Part shown: positions 1-12,248 of the stretch, piece after piece
How positions within the stretch are numbered: the stretch's first letter is position 1
Layout of the letters: each line of letters starts with the position of its first letter
Assembly (NCBI GenBank): GCA_028023455.1
Contig: JAQFVV010006624.1
Coordinates: 248,001-312,000, forward strand
Direction: 5' to 3'
DNA length: 64,000 bases
From: Epiperipatus broadwayi
Lineage: Eukaryota > Onychophora > Udeonychophora > Euonychophora > Peripatidae
Program-made: the position numbers and the translations under genes
Notes under the pieces: model-generated
Seen by the model: only the letters and a program-made list of their open reading frames with translations
What the model was told of the DNA's origin: nothing
The model's database searches: none

Positions 1-126
1 TTAAAATTTGTTACTAGGGTTATTATGTATATATTGTAACTGATTAGGCATTTTCTCATTACTACTGAACTATTTTAAACTAATGCTAGATCATGAATCA
101 TTACATTAATATATTAAAAAATATAA

Positions 127-2194
<2,068 letters not shown>

Positions 2195-2333
2195 ATCACT
2201 AGATGGAGCTTACCAATAGCTCTAATCAAACTTTATTTTATAAGTGCTGAAGGAGAAGATTTTGAATTCTTTCTCTTTGGGCACTTATAAAATAAAGCTT
2301 GATTAGAGCTATTGGTAAGCTCCATCTAGTGAT
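2195..2333. repeat. Foldback element with 53-bp arms
   Basis: Bases 2195-2247 and 2281-2333 are inverted copies differing at about one position, separated by a 33-base loop. An RNA from either strand would form a long near-perfect hairpin. It is a MITE-like or foldback repeat. The near identity of the arms means it is recent or kept alike by gene conversion. Confidence 0.9.
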
Positions 2334-2347
2334 ATATATTAGTGTAT

Positions 2348-2581
2348 GGAGTTATCCATTTATAATTACTTAATTAACAAGTAATTTATCTAGAACAGTA
2401 GCTAATAAAAAAGAACTGTTCCAGGCTAAGAATCAAAGAAAAACTGCCAGGCTAAATGCATTCAAAAAGAGGATTCAATTAACCTCACAGTTTTACTTTG
2501 ATCCCTGGCCTGAGGCAGTTGATTTTCATTAGTTACTGTTTTAGATGTGTGTGAATTAAGTAATTCTAAATGTATAACTCC
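2348..2581. repeat. Imperfect foldback (MITE-like)
   Basis: The outer 8 bases GGAGTTAT at 2348 are mirrored at the end (2574-2581). The arms stay alignable inward for roughly 100 bases (for example CTGCCAGGC against GCCTGAGGCAG near the centre), with many substitutions and small indels. It sits only 15 bases from the preceding foldback and is clearly older, judging by arm divergence. Confidence 0.8.
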
Positions 2582-3773
2582 AATCATTAAATATTTTATT
2601 CTAAAACATCCATTAAAAATATTATATATATACAGCAGGGATCCAATCCAGTTTAAAAAACTTTATTATCATTCAATTAGGCTTATATTTTTTTTAAATA
2701 ACTGGAATCACTCATAGCCAACTCAATTATCCAAACAATCACAAATAATGAATGAACATTTGACTATTTTTAGCTAGAGGGCAAAGCATTGATTAAACGC
2801 CACTCAAACCCCTCACTAATTAGCAATTGGCAAAACTTATAGAGTGATATTTTCCCATTTACTGTTTCTGCACAAGGGGACATCTTTGATCTCAATGACT
2901 TATTTGAAAGTTGTGTTATGTTTATCATGCAATCCGTGAGGGGGAAAGTTTTCTAATAGATCTGACAAAAACTTTGAAAGAAAAGCTGTTTGTTTAATAA
3001 GACTGAAATATAAAGCTGCAACGTTTTTCAGTTTTGTTTATTCTTTAGTCAAAGATAACTATATTTACTCATAAATAATTACGTAGCTAATTGGATTAGT
3101 TGTGAACCGCCCTACCCCCCCCCCCCATTATAATAGTCGACATTCAAACGCTCAACGCTCGGCCACGGAAATTAATATGAGTTGCTTCTGTGTATACAAA
3201 TAGAATGCATATAACCTACTTATTAAAGATTTAAAAAGTAAAAACATTTTTATTAAAATTGATAAATATTTATTATATATAGAAACACATACAGGATTTA
3301 TTACATGTTATTACAGATTCTCTGGATAATTTAAAAATATTTGTAAAAAAAAAAAATCTTTTTTTGACAATTGGATTTATTAAAATATTTTCATTTTTAG
3401 AAATGTTTTGATTTGAGCTCAACAGGAGTTTGCGATGTGAAACATTGGAGCAGATAGTAAGTTGATTTCCCACTGTGATTTATTTCATAAGCCTAAAGTC
3501 TTCATGTTATAAATTACTAATTTAGCATTTCTTATAGAACTAAAAACAAAACATCTTAAATTTTAATTGTATTATAGCTGTGCAATGCGCTGCTATTAAT
3601 TTTAACAAAAATATACATATATTCATCATCATCATCAACAACATTTTTAACTATTAATGAACTACTGCAGGATAAAGGTCTCTCCAATTTTTCTCTGATC
3701 TCTAACCTTTCTACCCCACAAGTTAAACACCACATGATCACTATCTCATACTAGCACATAATTGTTATTAAAC
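2582..3773. other. Gene-poor AT-rich stretch with poly-C run
   Basis: No gene supported. A run of 12 C sits at 3115-3126 and a small CATCAT run at about 3625-3640. Short ORFs here have simple composition and no recognisable domain. Confidence 0.6.
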
Positions 3774-3902
3774 AATTCAAAACAAAGCAAAACTCCCCAT
3801 ACAGTAGTGCCATCTTGTGCACAAGCCTTCTGGCATCCATTGATTGCTCTTGTTGGCACAAGATGGCACTACTGTATGGAGAGTTTTGCTTTGTTTTGAA
3901 TT
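3774..3902. repeat. Foldback, deleted member of the hammerhead TIR repeat family
   Basis: Bases 3774-3820 and 3856-3902 are inverted 47-base arms with very few mismatches and a 35-base loop. The arm block CTGTATGGAGAGTTTTG recurs at about 46372, 46825 (one change) and 63173. The loop words GGCTTGTG and GCATCCATTGATT also recur in the longer copies near 46.2-46.8, 49.5 and 62.9 kb. This copy lacks the internal hammerhead-containing part, so it looks like an internal-deletion derivative. Confidence 0.82.
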
Positions 3903-4855
3903 ACCCCACAGTTAATCAGTGAACAGTCTTATTTTATCCATCCATCCATCTCACATGAGGTATCTTTCTGGGTCTTTTAAAAATAATCTGGGATTTAAAT
4001 TAAAAGTTTAACTACTAATATTATTGCTCTTCTAGCAATATGTCAAGCCTGATTCCACTTCAAGCTTTTAAATCTTATAATGCTACAAACTCTTAATTTG
4101 GCAGACTATTGAAAAGTCAAAACTGTGCCAATCATACAAACCATATTTGTACAATAAAAATTAATATGATCTCTCATGTGCTTATTAAGTTGTTCATTTA
4201 TATGCTTCCAAAAAAAGCTATCTATTATGATTTTGGGTAATCAGTGGACATCAGACAATATAGTGCTATAAAATCTTCACTTCCTAATGGCTACAAATCT
4301 GAAGGTGGGGATTTTATAACATTATATATCTGGTGTTCATTGGTTATTCAATATTACAGTAGGACAGCTTTAGACTAGAATAAAGATTAATGCTCTTATA
4401 AATGATGTTGCAAAAGTTCTTACTTCAGAGCTTTGATCTATTATGTTGAAGCTTTCATTTTTCTATCAACAATCGGATTTTAATCTGATAGATATAAACA
4501 AAATCTTTTCTTAAATACTGATGCATAACAGGCATGTAAGTTTAAATTCATGACTAATTCTGAATTTTTATGTGATTGTTATTAAGCTGTATTGTTTAAA
4601 ATGCCTATTTGTTTATAACGTGTTGTTTAAGGATGTTTGATATTCAATAGCACATATTATGAGAGCTACCACGATCTATTAAGTCAGTGTTGGTGTATTT
4701 ATGAGAATTATTTTTGCCTTAAACATATCAATGTTGCTTATGATGATTCTTAACAAGTATTTTGCAAGGCTAATTATTGAAGATTATGATTAATTAAAGT
4801 TAAGGATATTTCTTTGGTTGTAATTTTCAGCAATATGTTTAGGATTAATTATATG
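3903..4855. other. No gene seen
   Basis: AT-rich sequence. At about 3935-4075 it contains words also found at the 3' end of the RTE-like LINE (CATCCATCCATCTCACATG, TCTTTCTGGGTCTTTTAA), so it probably includes a decayed minus-strand 3' fragment of that LINE. Confidence 0.5.
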
Positions 4856-5310
4856 TTGGACTATTTTCATCGTCTAATATAAAATATTGGAAGTTTTAGA
4901 AAAATTTTAAACTTGATTTCTTTTTAAATTTATTTAACTGTTGCTGATTTAGCATGAAATATGTATATTGGTGATTATTTATCTTTGCAACATGTGTGTG
5001 ATCAGGTGGGTCAGCAATATGAGATGGTACTGAGAGTAGTGGGTCATGTGAAAGTCTGAGTTCAAATCCAGCCTATATTACATATATGAATGCAGGTTTA
5101 AGCCTGTGCAATGTATCAACTGTTAGTAATAACATACAGGTTACAACATTTTGGTAGCATTATTTTTCTCTCTTTTTCAGTTATTGTTGGACTGATCATG
5201 GATTCAAACCTGGACCTTTAAACTCCTGAATATTGAATTTTTAAAAAAACATTCTAATCAATTTTGATTTATTCAATATTCAATATTAATAGATGAAAAT
5301 AGTCTAACAA
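4856..5310. repeat. Inverted-repeat element enclosing a SINE-like repeat
   Basis: The left end reads TTGGACTATTTTCATCGTCT. The right end, read on the minus strand, starts TTAGACTATTTTCATCTATT. The same terminal word recurs in the foldback at 39801-40020. About 455 bases lie between the ends and include a SINE-like segment. Likely a non-autonomous inverted-repeat element carrying, or interrupted by, a SINE. Confidence 0.6.
4967..5080 (+). repeat. tRNA-derived SINE-like repeat, copy 1
   Basis: This segment aligns with those at 8274-8385 (+), 20500-20605 (+) and 6782-6845 (-). Shared words are ACATGTGTGTGATCA, then GAGATAG or GAGATGG, then AAAGT.TGAGTTCAAA. The last word (5059-5069) resembles a Pol III B box, and the upstream TGATCAGGTGGG resembles an A box. 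The spacing suits a tRNA-derived head. I see no target-site duplication and the copies are clearly diverged, so they are old. Confidence 0.6.
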
Positions 5311-6781
5311 AATTCCACTTCCATAAACCTTGCACAAACAGCAATATTCTTGGTTCTTTTATTTGAAAAAAAAAAAAGAAGAGAAGTTTTTAGGCTTTTG
5401 TTTAATACTTTTTAATTTGCAATTGAAAATAAATATAAACAAATAATGTATTTTATTATATATATAAAATAAAGGCATTTTTGCAGTAATTTAAAATTTT
5501 TAACTTTTCCCTACATTTTAGAACATAATAGTAATGAATGTATTTATCAAATACGTGAGATTACGAAAGACTTCTTCATATCCTACTTTACATAATTATA
5601 TCTAACTCTAATTGTATGGCAATGCTTTTGCGATTGAGTAAAAATTATATATTGATTCTATTTGATAAAATAACTCAATTTCTTTAACCTGTATAATTGC
5701 GCATGATTATTAACTTTCTGGTTGATAAAAACCTTTGACAGTTCTTCGTCATTGTTATTTTCATGATTTAAGAATAAATAGATATCCATTTACAGATTAA
5801 GTTGAATGGTTAGTAAAGTTGGTTTTATGGTATACTACCTAGAAAACATTTCAAGTGTTAAAATGTATGTAATAAATAAAGTACTGTACTATTTAACGCT
5901 TTATAATGTTAAATAAATCTGCAGAAATGTGTTTTCAATTACTTCAACAAAATCATTTTCTATATAATGCTAAAATAAAGGCCTAATAATACATTTGAAG
6001 TAATTTGATGTATATTACATTATGATTTATTTCCAACTGTCAAACTTTCTGATCTCACAACTTTATTTTCATTCACTTCAGATAAATTTATTAATGATTA
6101 TTACAAATCAATTCTTAAATTGGACATTATCACAAAACCCAGATATAAATTGCAAATCCAGCTAAAGATTAAAATATATGTTTTTTTAATAAATAACAAA
6201 CACAAAAAATAATTCTTTAATAGATTATTACCTGAGAAAATTGAAACTTGCTGGTGCATCTTGGGAATCATTTATAAATCTTTTCCACATGGCTTTATTT
6301 AAATGCTTCATGAATGTTTGATGGAATAACAGTATTATATATATTAAAATCAAAATTTTCACTTTTCACAAGCTACAGATGTAAATAAAATATTAACTGA
6401 GTACATCAATATATAATTTATTGCAGTAAAAATTAAATAAATATCTATGTTCAGACCAGGTCAGACTAGCCATGAAGTGGGTAATGAATATTATGAAAAC
6501 AATTATAGAGATGATGTAAACATTGACATATAAGAATAATGAATATGCTCCTAATAGAAAACAGATAGAAATAATAAATAGAAACTATTTAGATTTTTGA
6601 TATTTATTATTTTTCTCTGTTTTCTATTAATAGAATGTTGATTATTATTATTATATGTCAATGGGTATGGTGCTTTTAAAACTGTTACTCATTGGTAAAA
6701 ATGTTGGTATTTATTTTTACTATAATAAATTATATATTGATGTACCAGGATGATATTTCATATATATATATATTAAAAATA
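5311..6781. other. AT-rich, no gene seen
   Basis: No supported gene or RNA. Only short simple-sequence runs, such as TA at 6762-6773, are visible. Confidence 0.6.
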
Positions 6782-6845
6782 TGACTTTCAAGCTCCATAT
6801 GCACTTCATCTTATACAACTGATACACATGAGTGCATACATGTAT
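6782..6845 (-). repeat. SINE-like repeat fragment, inverted partner of 8274-8385
   Basis: Read on the minus strand it matches the segment at about 8300-8368 (TCATGTGTAT, AGTTGTATAAGAT, GGAGCTTGAAAGTC). The two fragments point towards each other across the intervening LINE. Either the LINE landed between two inverted SINE copies, or the repeats and the LINE travelled together. Confidence 0.65.
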
Positions 6846-8165
6846 CATCATCATTATCAACCATTATCAATCCACTGCAGAATGAAGGTCTCTCCAAGTT
6901 TAATCCATCTTCTCCAATCTTTAGCTTCTCTTCTCCACATCACCCCTGCACACTTTCTTATTTCATCCATCCATCTCACATGTGGTCTCTTTCTGGGTCT
7001 TTTAAATCTCTTGGAATCCAGTTTAAAATTTCAATTGTCCATCTATTATCATCTCTTCTAACAATATGTCCAGCCCAACTCCACTTCAATCTTTTAATTT
7101 TTTCAATGAGGTCAGTAACACCTGTTTGTTCTCTTACCCATACATTGCGTTTACGATCTCTTCTTGTTACTCCCAACATACATCTCTCCATACTTCTTTG
7201 AGTGGTCTGAAGTCTCTGAATTGCTCTTCTATTAAGTGTCCAAGTCTCAGATCCATAAGTAAGAACTGGTAAAACACATTTGTTAAAAACTTTCCTTTTC
7301 AAACACATAGGCATATTTCCTTTTAGTATCAAGTTATTTCTACCAAAAGCACTCCAACCTAGTTTAATTCTATGATTAATTTCCTCCATTATGTTTCCAT
7401 CTGTATTAATAATCTGACCAAGGTATTTGTAACTGTTAACTTCTTCTAATTCATCATAATCAATCTTTATTTTCATATTTTGAGCAAATCGATTAAACAT
7501 TACTTTAGTCTTTTTAACATTTATCTTTAGTCCTACTTTTCTACTTTCATCTGATAATTCCTGCAACATTTCCTGCAGATCTGAAGCATTATTTGCAAAA
7601 ACAACTACATCATCTGTGAAATCTAAATGACTTAAATAATCACCATTTACTTTCACTCCTTTAGTTTCCCATTTTAATCCACAAAATACTTCATGCAGCA
7701 CTGCTGTAAAAAGTTTTGGAGATATGGAGTCACCTTGTCTTACACCTTTCTCAATGTTGACTTTCCCAGTGTCATTATGTAATTTAATTGTTGCTGTTGC
7801 ATTTTTATAAATATTCTTTAAAATATGACAATATCCTGGATCTATACCTTGATGATCCAATGCTTTAATCACTGAAGAAATGCTTATAGAATCGAATGCC
7901 TTTTCATAATCTACAAATCCAAAGCATAATGGCAACTCATATTCATTTGTCCTTTCTATAACTTCTCTCAATACCTGGATATGATCTACTGTACTCAAAC
8001 CACTTTTAAATCCGGCTTTTCTCTTGGTTGGTGGAAATCCAATGTTCTCTGTAGACGAGTAGTAATTATCTTGGTAAAATATTTATATAAAACTGATAAA
8101 AGGCTGATAGGTCTGTAATTTCTAATATCTTCTTTATCACCTTTTTTAAATATTAATATTATTAC
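6843..8165 (-). pseudogene. 5'-truncated RTE-like LINE: reverse transcriptase C-terminal two thirds
   Basis: A minus-strand ORF of 340 residues (7998-6976) carries reverse transcriptase motifs in order: CFGFVDYEKAFDSIS, GVRQGDSISPKLF, DFTDDVVVF (the YADD-box position, here TDD), LKINVKKTKVMF and YKYLGQIINTDG. A C-terminal region includes ETWTLNRRAIQRLQTTQRSM and RLKWSWAGHIVRRDDNRW. Upstream, in another frame, lies [18 protein letters not shown], so one frameshift separates motif 1 from the rest at about 8020. A second frameshift near 6976 detaches the RWMDEIRKCAG tail. The element ends in a short TGATGATGAT tail on its sense strand. It lacks the endonuclease, as usual for 5'-truncated LINE insertions. 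Clade assignment (RTE-like) is from motif style only. It is dead as a gene. Confidence 0.92.
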
Positions 8166-8264
8166 ATATATAAAAGGTAAATAATTTCATGCCCAACCAG
8201 CACTCATTAGTAGGTCCAGATCACTGTATTCCACACATATATTCAATAAGTGCTCAGTTTATAT

Positions 8265-8400
8265 TAAAAATGTATATATTGGAGATCATATATCTTTTTC
8301 ACATGTATGTGGTCATGTGTATTAGTTGTATAAGATAGAGCGCATCACTGTAGGGAGCTTGAAAGTCCGACTTCATGTCCTTTCTAATTACATTAAGTAT
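8265..8400 (+). repeat. SINE-like repeat, copy 2
   Basis: Shares TATATTGG.GAT.AT.TATCTTT..CACATGT with copy 1 and then aligns through GAAAGTC. The B-box equivalent (CGACTTCATGTCC) is decayed. It lies about 100 bases beyond the 5' truncation point of the LINE. Confidence 0.6.
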
Positions 8401-9488
8401 CATACAGAAAATATACTTATATTTGAATATATATATACATATTGAAACAGAAACCTTCCAATTCCTTTCTGTTTCACCATCAACCTAATGACTTACTTGT
8501 CTGAACTACTTTCGAACCTATTTTAAAAGTCAAAATGTGATATATAAGTCGAGCAGTAAAATTTGCTAATTACACAGGATTGATAAAATTATAGCATAGA
8601 AATGCTCATAATTTGTTATAAAATGTTTTATTAATTTATAAATCAATTCTGAATTTTATATTTGTATTATATTGGTATTTGGATGGATAATTTAAACCAT
8701 GGAATGATGGTACAATGATTCGTATATGTATTTAAGATTAAATAAAAAGATATAATGTGAAATGTTTTCTTTAAAATATGTTTACGGTTTTCTGATTTCA
8801 TGTTTTATAGGTATAATTGAAAGTAAAGTTTTTTTTTTAGATGTGTCAAATTTGCTTTTTTAAAACAAACAGTATAGGGAAGGAAAAGATGATTAAGAAG
8901 GTTGTTTATGTCAAGTTTAAAATAAAAGTCATTGGGTTATAATTAAAAATGAGAATTTTGTTGTAAATAAAAAATCAATTAGAGACTGCACCTATATTGG
9001 GTAAAAGTAAAATCTAGTTTACTGATTGAATTTGTTTGCAACAATAGATGTTATCATTAAATCATAATACTGTTACTATCTGCTAGGACTTAAAAATTTA
9101 TAACACCTAAAAAAAAATTAATGAATGAAATTGGAATCAAATGATACAATTGTATATTTTAATTAAAATTTTTTAAAATTAATGAAATATAACACCTCGG
9201 AGACTGTATCAATAGAAGAAAATCAGATTGCATAATTTTTTTAAATTAAAAGTCAATTGGTCCTGAGGCAAACGAAATTCCAAAAGGTGTTAAGGGGCTT
9301 GGTAGAGGAAAATATATAAATAGGCTATTTTTGAAGAGCTGTTAGTAACAGAAGCTGCAAAATTGTTAATTTTGTTATGTCTTGCTAAAAAGGCAAGAAT
9401 TTGCTGCATTTCCCATGATAGAGTGTCGAAGTTTGATCCACCCAAGGCCAAATCAACAATAGCATTGCCCTAATAAGCTTATTGTAAC
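8401..9488. other. AT-rich, no gene seen
   Basis: No supported feature. The part at about 9280-9480 is more complex in composition than its surroundings but has no convincing ORF. Confidence 0.55.
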
Positions 9489-9665
9489 AAATAGAAGATG
9501 CCATAAGTTGCTTAAAAGAACTCTCTTTTGTTCCAATTTAACTACCCCAGTCCGGCTATAGAAATACCATCTTAAATCATCTCCCAACTAAATAGAAGAT
9601 GCCATAAGCATTCCAGTTAGAGTATCTCCAGTCCAGCTATAGGAGGACCATTTTAATATTAATTA
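9489..9665. repeat. Tandem duplication, about 101-base period
   Basis: The words AATAGAAGATGCCATAAG and CCAGTCC.GCTATAG.A occur twice, at 9490/9591 and about 9548/9630, with an ACCAT word after each second block. It is a diverged two-copy direct repeat. No coding signal. Confidence 0.75.
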
Positions 9666-10440
9666 AAATCACAGAGCTCTGTGTAAAATTTGAAATGATC
9701 ATTATTTCTTTAAAATACAGGTTAGCTAACTATATTAATGTAAACTCTGTCTAAATTGTCTTATAAATAATATCTGAATTCTATAAATGACATACTTTTG
9801 CTAATTTCCTTTATTAACATAATGTTTTGCTATATAACTTAATCACTGCTGTTATATTTATTTCTCTTTTGCTTATTTTAATTATTATTAATTATGCCTA
9901 TGTTTCGAAATGGCATGCATTTAGTTACAAAATAGTTTTTGGGAGATATTATTTAAAATCTATGTAGTGTTATTAATTATAGCATCATTTTAGCATGCTG
10001 TTTCAAAACCCTATTTTATAAATAATGGCGACCCTTCTGTGCTCATTGTTATTTTGTCAGTTATTAATTAATTAATGTAAATATAAAATGTGGCTCATAA
10101 ATCCAAATATGCAACCTTTAATTATTATGCTACTAAATATTAAACTAGTCTGGAGTGGAATCATAAGTATATTTTTCTTATTAAAGTATTTGTAAGTCCC
10201 TTAAATATACTTTACCCCTTAAGAGTTTATTATAGATAACTGAAAAGATTGAACAGGATAAAGAAAAGTTTATATATATGTATCCCATCAGTGGCCTATA
10301 TGTATATCTCATGCTACAGAAGAGTTGACTCTTTTGATCAAGCTGATGAACTAGTGTTCACATGTGGTATGATATTTAATTTTATAATATTCTTTGGCTT
10401 GATGGATGTGAAATTTATTAACATTTTATTGTTGTGCTGT
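9666..10440. other. AT-rich, no gene seen
   Basis: No feature supported. An ORF starting near 10249 runs into the repeat array and is not coding-like. Confidence 0.55.
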
Positions 10441-10461
10441 TTATATATATATATATATATA
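10441..10461. repeat. (TA)n flanking the ribozyme array
   Basis: A TA dinucleotide run directly abuts the left end of the 409-base repeat array. A matching run (12228-12248) abuts the right end. It could be the insertion target or part of the element ends. Confidence 0.85.
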
Positions 10462-10870
10462 TGTCCACAGATGGCGTTCTACCAAAAACGCCCATCAAGC
10501 GTATGTTTTGTTTACATAAACGTCAGAGTAGTTAGTATTCACTATCTCTAACTATAATTCCACTTTCAGATCATGATTTCAAGCTATTTGCTATCGTCAG
10601 TGAAAGACAGGAATAAAGAAACTAGATCTAAATACAAACTCTGAGCGTTTATGAAACAATTTCTATTCAGCTTGCAAGCGTGAATTTTTTAGACACGTAA
10701 TGTCTTCAAACTCAGCATAGCAAACCAGATAGCTATATGGGTCTGATCTCAGTTCAGCATCACCACATAGTAGAAGCCTCTGCAATCTATATCATTGCAA
10801 GAAAGACCTCAAAGGTACATTTATGATAAACAAAAATGCAAGTTAAAAAACTTGCTAACGCTTGTATTTA
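10462..10870 (-). repeat. Retrozyme-like repeat unit 1 (409 bp)
   Basis: First of the tandem units, oriented so that the hammerhead reads on the minus strand. The boundary chosen is the word TGTCCACAGATGGCG, which recurs exactly 409 bases later. Units differ at only a few positions. There is no ORF of note. It carries the hammerhead motif at 10563-10606. A unit of a few hundred bases, repeated head to tail with one type I hammerhead per unit, is the known layout of animal retrozymes and of the newt satellite ribozyme. Confidence 0.88.
10563..10606 (-). ncRNA. Hammerhead ribozyme (type I, very short stem III)
   Basis: Read on the minus strand the 44 bases parse completely: stem I CTTTCA, core CTGACGA (position 7 is free in hammerheads), stem II AGC-AAATA-GCT flanked by a T.T mismatch, GAA, stem III ATC-AT-GAT, cleavage base C, and stem I return TGAAAG, which is the exact complement of CTTTCA. 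Predicted cleavage lies after GATC, before TGAAAG. Stem III has 3 bp and a 2-base loop, so activity would be expected mainly as a dimer. The mismatched pair next to the core in stem II is a caution about speed or activity. Confidence 0.85.
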
Positions 10871-11279
10871 TGTCCACAGATGGCGTTCTACCAAAAACGC
10901 CCATCAAGCGTATGTTTTGTTTACATAAATGTCAGAGTAGTTAGTATTCACTATCTCTAACTATAATTCCACTTTCAGATCATGATTTCAAGCTATTTGC
11001 TATCATCAGTGAAAGACAGGAATAAAGAAACTAGATCTAAATACAAACTCTGAGCGTTTATGAAACAATTTCTATTGAGCTTGCAAGCGTGAATTTTTTA
11101 GACACGTAATGTCTTCAAACTCAGCATAGCAAACCAGATAGCTATATGGGTCTGATCTCAGTTCAGCATCACCACATAGTAGAAGCCTCTGCAATCTATA
11201 TCATTGCAAGAAAGACCTCAAAGGTACATTTATGATAAACAAAAATGCAAGTTAAAAAACTTGCTAACGCTTGTATTTA
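10871..11279 (-). repeat. Retrozyme-like repeat unit 2 (409 bp)
   Basis: Direct tandem copy of unit 1, same length, with only scattered substitutions. One of them turns the hammerhead core to CTGATGA. It is followed by the first 37 bases of a third unit (11280-11316) before the array flips orientation. Confidence 0.88.
10972..11015 (-). ncRNA. Hammerhead ribozyme in unit 2
   Basis: Same 44-base parse as in unit 1, but the core here is CTGATGA, the commonest natural form. Stem I (6 bp), the AGC/GCT stem II and the ATCATGAT stem III are unchanged. Confidence 0.87.
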
Positions 11280-11362
11280 TGTCCACAGATGGCGTTCTAC
11301 CAAAAACGCCCATCAAAACATACGCTTGATGGGCGTTTTTGGTAGAACGCCATCTGTGGACA
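11280..11362. repeat. Palindrome centre: partial minus unit joined to partial plus unit
   Basis: A 37-base partial minus-strand unit ends at CCCATCAA (11316). The sequence then continues as AACATACGCTTGATGGG, the same region in the opposite sense. The inner arms of the palindrome are thus separated by only a few bases. The whole 10462-12227 block could form a hairpin more than 800 bp long. Confidence 0.88.
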
Positions 11363-11771
11363 TAAATACAAGCGTTAGCAAGTTTTTTAACTTGCATTTT
11401 TGTTTATCATAAATTTACCTTTGAGGTCTTTCTTGCAATGATATAGATTGCAGAGGCTTCCACTATGTGGTGATGCTGAACTGAGATCAGACCCATATAG
11501 CTATCTGGTTTGCTATGCTGAGTTTGAAGACATTACGTGTCTAAAAAATTCACGCTTGCAAGCTGAATAGAAATTGTTTCATAAACGCTCAGAGTTTGTA
11601 TTTAGATCTAGTTTCTTTATTCCTGTCTTTCACTGACGATAGCAAATAGCTTGAAATCATGATCTGAAAGTGGAATTATAGTTAGAGATAGTGAATACTA
11701 ACTACTCTGACGTTTATGTAAACCAAACATACGCTTGATGGGCGTTTTTGGTAGAACGCCATCTGTGGACA
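11363..11771 (+). repeat. Retrozyme-like repeat unit 3 (409 bp)
   Basis: Plus-strand copy of the same unit. It is almost identical to units 1 and 2 when those are reverse-complemented. It carries the hammerhead at 11627-11670. Confidence 0.88.
11627..11670 (+). ncRNA. Hammerhead ribozyme in unit 3
   Basis: Reads directly on the plus strand: CTTTCA, CTGACGA, stem II TAGCAAATAGCTT, GAA, ATCATGAT, C, TGAAAG. All catalytic core positions (C3, U4, G5, A6, G8, A9, G12, A13, A14, with A15.1/U16.1 and C17) are present. Confidence 0.87.
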
Positions 11772-12179
11772 TAAATACAAGCGTTAGCAAGTTTTTTAAC
11801 TTGCATTTTTGTTTATCATAAATGTACCTTTGAGGTCTTTCTTGCAATGATATAGATTGCAGAGGCTTCTACATGTGGTGATGCTGAACTGAGATCAGAC
11901 CCATATAGCTATCTGGTTTGCTATGCTGAGTTTGAAGACATTACGTGTCTAAAAAATTCACGCTTGCAAGCTGAATAGAAATTGTTTCATAAACGCTCAG
12001 AGTTTGTATTTAGATCTAGTTTCTTTATTCCTGTCTTTCACTGACGATAGCAAATAGCTTGAAATCATGATCTGAAAGTGGAATTATAGTTAGAGATAGT
12101 GAATACTAACTACTCTGACATTTATGTAAACAAAACATATGCTTGATGGGCGTTTTTGGTAGAACGCCATCTGTGGACA
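11772..12179 (+). repeat. Retrozyme-like repeat unit 4 (408 bp)
   Basis: Direct tandem copy of unit 3, one base shorter overall, with a small change around 11872 (CTACATGTGG against CCACTATGTGG). The hammerhead is at 12035-12078. A partial unit (12180-12227) follows and runs straight into a TA repeat. Confidence 0.88.
12035..12078 (+). ncRNA. Hammerhead ribozyme in unit 4
   Basis: Identical 44-base motif to unit 3, with core CTGACGA, 6-bp stem I and cleavage context GATC before TGAAAG. Together with unit 3 it would excise a 408-base monomer from a plus-strand transcript of the array. Confidence 0.87.
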
Positions 12180-12248
12180 TAAATACAAGCATTAGCAAGT
12201 TTTTTAACTTGCATTTTTGTTTATCATATATATATATATATATATATA
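12180..12248 (+). repeat. Partial unit and terminal (TA)n
   Basis: The last 48 bases of array sequence (ending TTTATCAT) stop at 12227, followed by a 21-base TA run. This mirrors the TA run at the left edge of the array. Confidence 0.85.

Noticed and set aside
10462-12227. CRISPR array
   Set aside because: 409-bp near-identical units without short repeats and unique spacers, in a eukaryotic context; the hammerhead explains the conservation.
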